From: Bacillota bacterium
Lineage (GTDB): Bacteria > Bacillota > Sulfobacillia > Sulfobacillales > Sulfobacillaceae
Assembly (NCBI GenBank): GCA_023488565.1
Contig: JAMDDZ010000084.1
Span: 1 to 9,390 of the forward strand
Direction: 5' to 3'
Length of the DNA stretch: 9,390 nucleotides
Made by a program: the position numbers and the translations under genes. This document shows positions 1 through 5,524 of the stretch, piece by piece. The notes below the pieces were generated by a model, which was given only the letters and a program-made list of their open reading frames with translations, did not search any database and was not told the origin of the DNA. How positions within the stretch are numbered: position 1 is the stretch's first letter; each line of letters starts with the position of its first letter.

Positions 1-195
1 ATTGATCGGATGGTACGCATTATCATTATTGCCATCCTCTGGATATGGCCACTAACCACCAGCCTAAGCATATTTACTACCGTGGTAATGGCGGCCCTCG
101 GAGGCATTTTGTTTTCAACCGTCATCACCCAATATTGTCCGCTTTGGGCAATGCTTGGGGTATCAACTCTAAAGGGAAATCTGCATAGTAGTTAA
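1..195 (+). CDS. DUF2892 / YgaP-like transmembrane domain protein, 5' end outside window
   Basis: The frame is open from base 1 (Ile-Asp-Arg, then Met at 10) to TAA at 193-195, so the gene begins before the window; the ATG at 10 is very probably internal. The 64 visible residues start with IDRMVRI, matching the 'DR..RI' motif at the start of DUF2892 domains. Two hydrophobic stretches follow (about residues 5-22 and 24-43), then the family signature CPLWAMLGVST, which resembles the usual CPLY.LLGIST. Such proteins are small two-helix inner-membrane proteins, either alone or as tails on rhodanese domains (YgaP); their function is poorly known. The short polar tail KGNLHSS ends the protein. Whether anything such as a rhodanese domain precedes it cannot be seen. 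Family assignment rests on motif memory. Confidence 0.75.
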   Translation: MDRMVRIIIIAILWIWPLTTSLSIFTTVVMAALGGILFSTVITQYCPLWAMLGVSTLKGNLHSS

Positions 196-210
196 CCCCA
201 ACTTAGGAAC

Positions 211-329
211 GCCTGACCCAGGCCGTCCCCGACCTGAGAGATCTTTTGCCCTTTAGGGACTTTTTCCTGAGTGCCGGGCACTGGTTTTCGGGATAGGGCC
301 TCTCAGGCACACGGCTCTGAGCCAGCCGT
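211..329. ncRNA. Candidate structured RNA or element remnant with several stem-loops (strand unresolved)
   Basis: An 8-bp pairing CCTGAGAG (233-240) with CTCTCAGG (300-307) encloses two further hairpins: CCCT-TT-AGGG (249-258) and AGTGCC-G-GGCACT (270-282). That would make a three-way junction. It is flanked by GCCTG-ACC-CAGGC (211-223) and ACGGCT/AGCCGT around a 7-base loop (311-329). Five stems in 119 bases are more than I expect by chance in DNA of this composition. The pairings work on either strand, so direction is unknown. I do not recognise an Rfam-type family: CTCTCAGGC recalls the glycine riboswitch, but the conserved core is missing. Downstream of the DUF2892 gene it could also act as a complex 3' end. 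Confidence 0.3.
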
Positions 330-466
330 AGAGTCTTGACGAACCCCTTACAACCACAGAGACCTTAAAGCAATAGTTTTCCCATCCCTACAATCGCGTA
401 TCCTTTCGGCAGTTAAGTAGCTTGGTCTCCGTTGCGCATCGCGCATATTGTTCCCTACATCCCGCT

Positions 467-591
467 ATTAACCGGCTAATTTCCCACCGAAAGATCCGGC
501 TGTAGTATCCATATATTAGGAAGTTATTAGCCGGTTAATAGGAGTTCTCCGGATCCTTGTAGGTGCCCTAACCTCTGATTAGCCGGATAAC
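467..591. repeat. Three copies of semi-palindrome ATTARCCGGNTAAY
   Basis: Copies lie at 467-480 (ATTAACCGGCTAAT), 526-539 (ATTAGCCGGTTAAT) and 578-591 (ATTAGCCGGATAAC). The first two are exact reverse complements, and with flanking bases they form a perfect 16-bp inverted repeat (465-480 with 526-541) across a 45-base spacer. Each copy is itself nearly palindromic about CCGG. Centre-to-centre distances are 59 and 52 bp. This looks like a set of binding sites for a dimeric DNA-binding protein, or recombination or terminal-repeat sequence of a small element. No protein is assigned. Confidence 0.5.
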
Positions 592-678
592 TGATGACCA
601 TAAGAAAGAAGAACACTTGTCACCGCAACTGGGTTCACGATGCGGATTTCCCACCGTTGGTGTGACTCCATCGAACGT

Positions 679-695
679 GTTGCCATGCGTTGCCA
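679..695 (+). repeat. Tandem GTTGCCA direct repeat, 10-bp period
   Basis: GTTGCCA occurs at 679-685 and 689-695, one helical turn apart, about 130 bases before the aquaporin start. The period would place a protein on the same face of the helix. It could be a regulator site, or simply chance for a 7-mer pair. An AT-rich TATATA-containing patch follows at 711-721. Confidence 0.25.
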
Positions 696-751
696 ACTAA
701 GACAATAGTGTAAAGTATATAGAGTGTGCTCAACCCTCTGCAGCCTGTCCA

Positions 752-780
752 TTTACCATACAAGCATTTTTTGTGAAAAT
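752..780 (+). promoter_or_regulatory. Possible sigma-A promoter for the aquaporin gene
   Basis: TTTACC (752-757) resembles a -35 box (4 of 6 matches to TTGACA). It is separated by 17 bases from GAAAAT (775-780; 4 of 6 matches to TATAAT). Transcription would start near 787, leaving a very short leader before the purine-rich ribosome-binding sequence at 790-799. Both boxes are weak, so this is only a candidate. Confidence 0.25.
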
Positions 781-826
781 TGACTATTGAAGGGGAGGGA
801 TTCTCACGGCATATTGGCTGAAACTA

Positions 827-1600
827 ATGCTTTCGGAGTTTATTGGCACCGCTTTACTAATTGGTGTGGGCTGTTCTTTTGTGGTCGTGGATTTCGCCCC
901 CAGCAGTCCCATCGTGCACACTATTGCAAGCGCGGGCCTGCGCCGGGCCATCACCGGATTTTTGTTCGGAACCACTGGGGGTTTAATAGCGTTATCGCGA
1001 GTCGGCAAAGAAAGCGGTGCTCACATAAATCCCATTGTCACCCTGGCGTTTTGGATGCAGCGAAAAATTTCGAGCCATCTCGCTGTGCTTTATGTGCTAG
1101 GACAATGCGCTGGCGGCATTGTTGGAGCCTATGCGCTAGGCTTTTGGGGATTTTGGGCCCGCAGCACCCACTTTTCCGCAACCATTCCTGGTCCTTCGGG
1201 CAATATGGTCGCGGTCATCGGCGAGGCTGCCGCTAGTTTTTGTCTCGTTGTCGGGCTGTTTCTGTTTTTAGGCCACCCTAAACTTCGCCGATTCACTCCG
1301 GGATTATTTGCGCCGCTGTACGCGGTGATGGTTTATTTGGAAGCGCCCTTGTCAGGGACCAGCACCAATCCGGCACGGAGTTTAGGTCCGGAGTTCGCGT
1401 CCCATCTTTGGTCTGGGTGGTGGGTTTACTGGGTCGGCCCTACTCTAGGCAGCATCATGGGCGTCATTTTAATGGCTTGGTTTATGCCATTAATTCACTG
1501 GGAAGTGCGGATTGCTAAACTGTATTATTTTCAGCATGATCCCTACGGGGTTTTTCATCGATCCTCTAAGTCACCTCGGCAACACTCCACCGGAGTGTGA
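827..1600 (+). CDS. MIP-family channel, aquaporin-type
   Basis: This is a major intrinsic protein: a membrane channel passing water or small neutral solutes. The 257-residue product begins LSEFIGTALLIGVG, the standard first helix, and has six hydrophobic segments in two related halves. Half one carries GAHINPIVT, in which the usual NPA is NPI (residues 68-70). Half two carries SGTSTNPARSLGPE with intact NPA (181-183) and the selectivity-filter Arg184. Ser-Leu after NPAR, rather than Asp, favours an aquaporin over a glycerol facilitator. The C-terminal tail (about 225-257) is polar. The start is uncertain: ATG 827 has no nearby ribosome site, while AGGGGAGGG lies at 791-799. The frame is open back to 791 and encodes a plausible extension (AYWLKL). 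A non-AUG start closer to that site is possible. It stands alone, convergent with the hemerythrin-like gene. Confidence 0.88.
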   Translation: MLSEFIGTALLIGVGCSFVVVDFAPSSPIVHTIASAGLRRAITGFLFGTTGGLIALSRVGKESGAHINPIVTLAFWMQRKISSHLAVLYVLGQCAGGIVGAYALGFWGFWARSTHFSATIPGPSGNMVAVIGEAAASFCLVVGLFLFLGHPKLRRFTPGLFAPLYAVMVYLEAPLSGTSTNPARSLGPEFASHLWSGWWVYWVGPTLGSIMGVILMAWFMPLIHWEVRIAKLYYFQHDPYGVFHRSSKSPRQHSTGV

Positions 1601-1619
1601 CAATGTTGTGTCCCAACAT
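1582..1619. terminator. Two tandem hairpins between convergent genes, possible weak terminator
   Basis: ACACTCC-ACC-GGAGTGT (1582-1598) runs into the aquaporin TGA stop at 1598-1600. It is followed at once by ATGTTG-TGTCC-CAACAT (1603-1619). Only 36 bases separate the convergent stop codons. Neither strand shows a clear U-run after the stems, so this is not a classical intrinsic terminator. It may instead stabilise the transcript ends or stop transcription poorly in both directions. Confidence 0.35.
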
Positions 1620-1636
1620 CGAATTTGAAGGCATTC

Positions 1637-1972
1637 TTAGCGATCCAATAATGACAACACGGTAAGATCCTCCACTGTAAAATGCTCGCGCAACTGTTGG
1701 CAAAACACCTTCCAGTCGGCAGGATCGTGGCAGGCATGGTCAAATTGCTGAAGCAGAGTTTGATGCTGATATTTTAGCTCCAAAACTGCGGTCCCTCCGG
1801 TCCATCCCGTGGACTGGGCCAATGGGTAGACTTCGCTTTCTTCCATAGCAAACTCCTGAACCAAATCCTTGATGAATGCCTGGTTCACACTAGACGATAT
1901 TCCCGGTCCAGTGGTATCTAGACGCGCCAACAACTGATTTTGTGCAAATCGTATGGTTTCTACCGTATTCAT
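1637..1972 (-). CDS. Small protein resembling a degenerate hemerythrin (HHE) domain
   Basis: I chose the ATG at 1972-1970, giving 111 residues. The frame stays open upstream, but that part does not look like protein and lacks a better ribosome site; a GAGG lies 12 bases before this ATG. The protein is soluble and mostly helical, with no signal or membrane segment. MEESEVYPLA (43-52) and REHFTVEDLTVLSLL (95-109) resemble the paired 'H..EE..lfPl' helices of the hemerythrin HHE family, whose di-iron sites bind oxygen or sense it. His70, His97 and acidic residues near them could be ligands. However, there is no His in the first 69 residues, so a full di-iron centre is unlikely. It is divergent from the DUF2508-like gene and convergent with the aquaporin. 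The frame is credible; the family is tentative, and a helical protein of unrelated function is possible. Confidence 0.55.
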   Translation of the reverse strand: MNTVETIRFAQNQLLARLDTTGPGISSSVNQAFIKDLVQEFAMEESEVYPLAQSTGWTGGTAVLELKYQHQTLLQQFDHACHDPADWKVFCQQLREHFTVEDLTVLSLLDR

Positions 1973-2060
1973 CGTATGTGTTCGCCTCTTTTCTCTCTTA
2001 AAGACTACTGCTTTTGTGATGAAAATGTAAGTCTCACTGGCCGCGGCCGTGCATACGATG
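1970..2060. promoter_or_regulatory. Divergent control region with 9-bp inverted repeat CATACGATG
   Basis: The 105 bases between the two divergent starts must hold both promoters, but I see no strong -35/-10 pair either way. CATCGTATG (1970-1978, overlapping the minus-strand start codon) and CATACGATG (2052-2060, just before the plus-strand ribosome site) are exact reverse complements. A third partial copy (ATCGTATG) lies inside the minus-strand gene at 1948-1955. A perfect 10-bp palindrome GGCCGCGGCC sits at 2039-2048. The symmetric placement would suit shared regulation, but chance is not excluded. Confidence 0.25.
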
Positions 2061-2077
2061 TAAGGGAGGGGAGAGCA

Positions 2078-2329
2078 ATGGAATTTAAAGAAGCGCTTCG
2101 TCAAGCCATCCGCGAATGGGAAAACGCCGAGGCCGCATTTCTTCAGTCAGATCCTGAATATTGCGATTACCACATTTACCAGCTGCATGCGGCAGAGGAA
2201 AAGGTACGCTTAATCATAAGACAAGCACGCGCCGCCTTTGGGTTAACATCAGGAATTGAGTCCAGTCTTCCGTTTCACTGGCAACGTGCGCTAAAAGAGC
2301 CTCAGACCGGTGACACCGGGGCTGTATAA
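2078..2329 (+). CDS. Small DUF2508/YaaL-like helical protein
   Basis: ATG 2078 is preceded by the strong ribosome site AAGGGAGGGG (2062-2071) at good spacing, which decides it over the longer frame starting at 1940. The 83-residue product starts with two amphipathic helices: ALRQAIREWENAEAAFLQSDP and YHIYQLHAAEEKVRLIIRQAR. The pattern 'W..A...F....... D..IY.l.AAE.....l...AR' matches my memory of the DUF2508 family, whose Bacillus member is YaaL (function unknown). There is no membrane segment or signal. Residues from about 57 on are less helical and probably disordered. YaaL-type genes usually sit beside recR; here the gene stands alone, divergent from the hemerythrin-like gene. Its last 28 bases overlap the end of asnB on the other strand. 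Expression is well supported by the ribosome site; the family is moderately sure. Confidence 0.65.
   Translation: MEFKEALRQAIREWENAEAAFLQSDPEYCDYHIYQLHAAEEKVRLIIRQARAAFGLTSGIESSLPFHWQRALKEPQTGDTGAV
2293..2323 (-). terminator. Probable intrinsic terminator of asnB overlapping its stop codon
   Basis: On the minus strand a stem AGCC/GGCT (2320-2323 with 2298-2301) continues into the perfect palindrome CCGGTG-T-CACCGG (2319-2307), with a 5-base bulge containing part of the stop region. It is followed by CTTTT (2297-2293). The asnB TGA (2304-2302) lies inside the structure. The U-run is short and the stem bulged, so efficiency may be modest. The same hairpin on the plus strand has no U-run. Confidence 0.4.
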
Positions 2330-4200
2330 TACCGTTCTCGCGTGACAGATCCCGGGCGGGCACCCTCGACGAGTTCTTCCATCCATAACTCCAGCATTAG
2401 CAACGCATAGACTTGTCGGGAGCCATTAGGATTTTCAGGACCCATGGCATTCAACAACTTCTCTACTTGCGACGGATAAAACCATCCGCGATTCATCGCC
2501 TGGGGGCTGATGAGGGTATCCCACGCTATTTCCGACAGTTTTCCACTCAAGAGAGCCGTCAAAGGTGTAGGAAAACCTTGTTTTGGCCGTTTCACAACTG
2601 CAGACGGCAAATGGCGCCGGGCGACCTGCCGCAACACTTTTTTGTCACGAAAAGCGTCGCGCCGCAATGCGAGGGGAATACTTAGAGCCAAAGACACTAC
2701 TTCATGATCGCAATATGGCACCCTGACCTCGAGATTATGATGCATTCCAATACGGTCGGCTTTCAACAGCACATCATCCGGCAGAAACCATCGGATATCA
2801 AATCCCTGCATGGCCTGTAAATCCGACACCATAGAATGTTGAGTCCAGTATTCCTCTACAGCCCCCGGACGGTCTTCTCGCCACAATTCTTGGCGAAGCA
2901 GTTTCTTTATTTGATCCGGAGAAAAGGTGAACCCAACCCCACGATAGCGCTCGGAAATAGGTTGCTCTGCCCTGGCCATGGCACGTGATCCGGGCCACCC
3001 TTGGTGCTCCCACCAACGTCGCAAGGACCGGGGAATCATCCGCACCCGCCGTAAACTGGAAGCCTCTCCGTAGCCAGCGTAACCGGCAAAAATTTCATCG
3101 GCCCCTTCACCCGACAGCATGACCGTTTCTTGAGTCGCCGCTGCGCGCGCAATACCATCTAAAGGCAGCGCCGTGGGATCAGCCATCGGTTCGTCCAGCA
3201 CATAGGCCAACTCGCGTACCCGCTCTGGCGTTATCGCCCAGTCTACCTCGACGCGATGCAGTGGAATCCCAAATGCGTCCGCAACTTTTTCCGCCCAGGG
3301 AAATTCGTCATAACCCGGATATGACTCAGGAAATGCGGCAGACCATGCTTCCACCGGATGATTACTCTTTTGTGCAGCCAGTGCAGCTAACACACTAGAA
3401 TCCAATCCTCCGGATAAAAAAATACCGACGGGTACATCCGAGGCTAAATGACTTGTCACCACATCATGCAGCAGACCATCTAGTCGATCTGCCCAATACG
3501 TCATGTTATGGCCAATCTGAGGTTCTTCAATTGACGGCTGCCAATATTCATGACGCTGCCGTCGTCCATCCCGGTGAACGATCAACATTTCCCCTGGCTG
3601 TAGTTTGGTGACATTTTTCAGCAGGGTGTGTGGTGCCGGCACAAAGCGGTGGCTTAGATATGTTGCCAGCAACTCGGTATCGACAGCGGCTTCAAATTCT
3701 GGCAACGCGAAAAATGCCTTAATTTCCGAGGCGAATACCAGACGATCGGTTTGTTCCCAAACATACAAGGGTTTTTGACCAATACGGTCTCTTGCCAGTA
3801 CCAGCCGATGACGCTTTTTATCCCAGATCGCCACAGCAAACATTCCCGATATTTTATCAACAAACCCGGCACCATATTCTTCGTAGAGGTGCACCAATAC
3901 TTCGCCATCGACATGACTCGCCAAACGATGACCCTCGGCCTCCACCAAGTGCTTCAATTCTGGATAGTTGTAGAGTTCGCCGTTAAACACTGCCACGACA
4001 CTGCGATCTTCAGAATAATAGGGCTGTTGCCCCAATTGAATGTCTATTACCGCAAGTCTTCGCATGCCCAGCCCAATGCCGCGGTCAGTAAAATGACCTT
4101 CCCCATCTGGGCCGCGATGAACTAGGGTATTTAACATCCCTCGCAGTTCTTCCGCTGCAACTGGGCGATCTTTACGCCATATCCCGACAATCCCACACAT
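2302..4200 (-). CDS. asnB: Asparagine synthase (glutamine-hydrolysing)
   Basis: The enzyme makes asparagine from aspartate, glutamine and ATP in the cytoplasm. The N-terminal class II glutaminase domain begins MCGIVGIW, with the nucleophile Cys2 (after Met removal), NGELYN (73-78) and DGE (98-100) for glutamine binding. The synthetase domain has the ATP pyrophosphatase P-loop SGGLDSS (263-269), SGEGADEIFAGY (363-374) and the DDVLLKADR...EVRVP segment (475-495). At 632 residues it is full length for the AsnB type. ATG 4200 has the ribosome site AAGGGG at about 7 bases. It lies downstream of rpoD on the same strand, but a terminator and about 200 bases intervene, so it probably has its own promoter; I could not identify one. 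Related amidotransferases that modify other substrates exist, but a stand-alone gene with all motifs favours asparagine synthesis. Confidence 0.93.
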   Translation of the reverse strand: MCGIVGIWRKDRPVAAEELRGMLNTLVHRGPDGEGHFTDRGIGLGMRRLAVIDIQLGQQPYYSEDRSVVAVFNGELYNYPELKHLVEAEGHRLASHVDGEVLVHLYEEYGAGFVDKISGMFAVAIWDKKRHRLVLARDRIGQKPLYVWEQTDRLVFASEIKAFFALPEFEAAVDTELLATYLSHRFVPAPHTLLKNVTKLQPGEMLIVHRDGRRQRHEYWQPSIEEPQIGHNMTYWADRLDGLLHDVVTSHLASDVPVGIFLSGGLDSSVLAALAAQKSNHPVEAWSAAFPESYPGYDEFPWAEKVADAFGIPLHRVEVDWAITPERVRELAYVLDEPMADPTALPLDGIARAAATQETVMLSGEGADEIFAGYAGYGEASSLRRVRMIPRSLRRWWEHQGWPGSRAMARAEQPISERYRGVGFTFSPDQIKKLLRQELWREDRPGAVEEYWTQHSMVSDLQAMQGFDIRWFLPDDVLLKADRIGMHHNLEVRVPYCDHEVVSLALSIPLALRRDAFRDKKVLRQVARRHLPSAVVKRPKQGFPTPLTALLSGKLSEIAWDTLISPQAMNRGWFYPSQVEKLLNAMGPENPNGSRQVYALLMLELWMEELVEGARPGSVTRERYYTAPVSPV

Positions 4201-4349
4201 GGTTTTTCCCCTTCCGTGGAAACTCTAGCTTAGGGTAACAAACTTGACTCAGAATAACTTGAACGTTTGATGAGAGTTTTTTCATGGGTAGTCTCCCCAA
4301 ATTTGTCGAAAAGCAACCCCATGCAGGCACCCAGACCTTTTAATTATCT
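4201..4349. other. Intergenic region upstream of asnB
   Basis: These bases lie between the rpoD terminator and the asnB start and should hold the asnB promoter. I see the asnB ribosome site AAGGGG (near 4208-4213) and a TAGATAAT-like -10 sequence on the minus strand near 4343-4350, but no matching -35. ACTTGA repeats directly at 4242 and 4257. No small gene is supported. Confidence 0.4.
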
Positions 4350-4388
4350 ACTCACAAAATTAAATCGGGGCGAGAAATCCGCCCCGTA
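4350..4388 (-). terminator. Intrinsic terminator after rpoD
   Basis: On the minus strand the 7-bp GC stem CGGGGCG / CGCCCCG (4386-4380 with 4372-4366) has a 7-base loop and is followed by the T-rich run ATTTAATTTTG. It begins about 20 bases after the rpoD stop. It should end the dnaG–rpoD transcript and separate it from asnB. Confidence 0.85.
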
Positions 4389-4405
4389 CCTCTATTTATC
4401 TAGCG

Positions 4406-5524
4406 TTAGTCCAAGTAATCTTTCAGTTTCTTGCTACGTGTGGGATGACGCAATTTTCGCAGTGCCTTAGCTTCAATTTGCCGGATCCGTTCGCGGGTGA
4501 CACCGAATACCTGTCCAACTTCCTCTAAAGTGCGCGCCCGTCCATCGTTTAAGCCAAACCGCAAGCGCAAGACTTTTTCTTCGCGATTCGTCAAGGTGTC
4601 CAAGACTTCTTCCAATTGCTCTTTGAGAAGTTGATAACCCGCCGCTTCAGCTGGTGCCGGAGCATCCTCATCTTCGATGAAATCCCCCAAGTGGGAATCT
4701 TCTTCTTCTCCAATCGGTGTTTCCAAAGACACCGGTTCTTGGGCAACCTTCAAAATTTCCCGCACCCGTTCTACCGTGATTCCCATTTCCTTGGCAATTT
4801 CCTCTGGAGCCGGTTCCCGTCCATACTCCTGCAGTAATTGCCGTTGCACACGAATCAGTTTATTAATGGTTTCCACCATATGCACCGGTATTCGGATAGT
4901 ACGTGCCTGATCCGCAATGGCTCGGGTAATCGCTTGCCTAATCCACCAAGTCGCATAAGTGCTAAACTTGTAGCCTTTACGATAATCAAACTTCTCTACA
5001 GCCTTGATAAGACCTAAATTTCCCTCCTGGATCAAGTCCAAAAACAGCATTCCACGTCCGACGTAACGTTTAGCAATGGATACCACCAAACGAAGGTTTG
5101 CCTCAGCCAGTTTCCGTTTGGCTTCTTCGTCACCAGCCTCGATGCGTTTGGCCAATGTTACTTCCTCTTCGGCAGTTAGCAAAGAAACGCGGCCGATTTC
5201 CTTCAGGTACATCCGCACCGGGTCGTCAATGGCTACCCCATCGGGAATAGCCACTTCTTGGGCAACATCTTCCACTTCAGGTTCCACATCATCAGGTCCC
5301 GGTCCAGGACCATGATCCCCTTCCAATGCGATTTGTTCGCCGACCAGTTCAATGCCCAGTTCTCCGAACATCTCATAAATCGAATCTATTTGGTCCGGAG
5401 GAATGTCTATCGACTGCAGGGCATCCACGATTTCACCATATGATAGTTTTCCACGTTCTTGTCCCCGTCGAATGAGCGCTTGAACCTCATCAATTTGAGG
5501 TACCACGCGTTTTCCCTGCGCCAT
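4406..5524 (-). CDS. rpoD: RNA polymerase primary sigma factor (sigma-70/sigma-A)
   Basis: This is the housekeeping sigma factor that directs RNA polymerase to -35/-10 promoters. Its 372 residues match the usual Firmicutes SigA length. The order is: a region 1.1-like N-terminus (about 10-62); an acidic Pro/Gly linker (about 68-92, including GPGPGPDD); region 1.2 (DDPVRMYLKEIG, 100-111); region 2 with the core-binding and -10 recognition segment (NLRLVVSIAKRYVGRG through FSTYATWWIRQAITRAI, 143-203); region 3 from IRIPVHMVETINKL; and region 4 with the helix-turn-helix TLEEVGQVFGVTRERIRQIEAKALRKLRHP (332-361). ATG 5524 follows the ribosome site AGGAGGG with 5 bases between. The gene starts inside the end of dnaG (35-bp overlap, different frame), so the two are co-transcribed and probably translationally coupled. 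A terminator follows it. Confidence 0.97.
   Translation of the reverse strand: MAQGKRVVPQIDEVQALIRRGQERGKLSYGEIVDALQSIDIPPDQIDSIYEMFGELGIELVGEQIALEGDHGPGPGPDDVEPEVEDVAQEVAIPDGVAIDDPVRMYLKEIGRVSLLTAEEEVTLAKRIEAGDEEAKRKLAEANLRLVVSIAKRYVGRGMLFLDLIQEGNLGLIKAVEKFDYRKGYKFSTYATWWIRQAITRAIADQARTIRIPVHMVETINKLIRVQRQLLQEYGREPAPEEIAKEMGITVERVREILKVAQEPVSLETPIGEEEDSHLGDFIEDEDAPAPAEAAGYQLLKEQLEEVLDTLTNREEKVLRLRFGLNDGRARTLEEVGQVFGVTRERIRQIEAKALRKLRHPTRSKKLKDYLD

Larger units (their letters stand above)
196..790. other. Long intergenic region without a convincing gene
   Basis: All six frames are broken by frequent stops and I found no frame with a start, ribosome binding site and credible protein. The stretch is rich in short inverted repeats: hairpins at 211-223, 249-258, 270-282, 311-329, 433-445 (TGCGC-ATC-GCGCA) and 652-662 (CACC-GTT-GGTG). 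It also has three copies of a CCGG-centred semi-palindrome and a tandem GTTGCCA repeat. It could be a regulatory region for the downstream channel gene, a structured RNA, or the remains of a mobile element. The sequence alone does not decide between these. Confidence 0.6.

Noticed and set aside
233..307. Possible glycine riboswitch, suggested by CTCTCAGGC near 300-308
   Set aside because: The conserved core elements (GGAGAG start, GCCGAAGG-type segment, AAAAGGAC after the closing stem) are missing and the downstream gene is not glycine-related.
253..387. Antisense open frame of 44 codons (reads RGSSRLYGWLRAVCL and on) across the stem-loop cluster
   Set aside because: It has no ATG start or ribosome site, its composition is that of translated structured DNA, and I could not match it to a transposase or other family.
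196..790. CRISPR array or intact insertion sequence
   Set aside because: The repeats are too few, irregularly spaced and inverted for CRISPR, and no transposase gene or target-site duplication could be identified.
787..1236. 149-codon plus-strand frame overlapping the aquaporin
   Set aside because: It is rich in His, Arg and Cys with no family pattern, and lies in another frame over clear aquaporin coding sequence.
1940..2077. Upstream extension of the DUF2508-like gene to an ATG at 1940
   Set aside because: The extension overlaps the start of the divergent gene and lacks family character, and ATG 2078 has a far better ribosome site.
1973..2104. Upstream extension of the hemerythrin-like gene to 2104
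   Set aside because: It would run into the divergent gene; its residues look like translated intergenic DNA, and the ATG at 1972 is adequate.
3751..4125. 124-codon plus-strand frame inside asnB
   Set aside because: It is antisense to strongly conserved asnB coding sequence with no start signal or recognisable motif.
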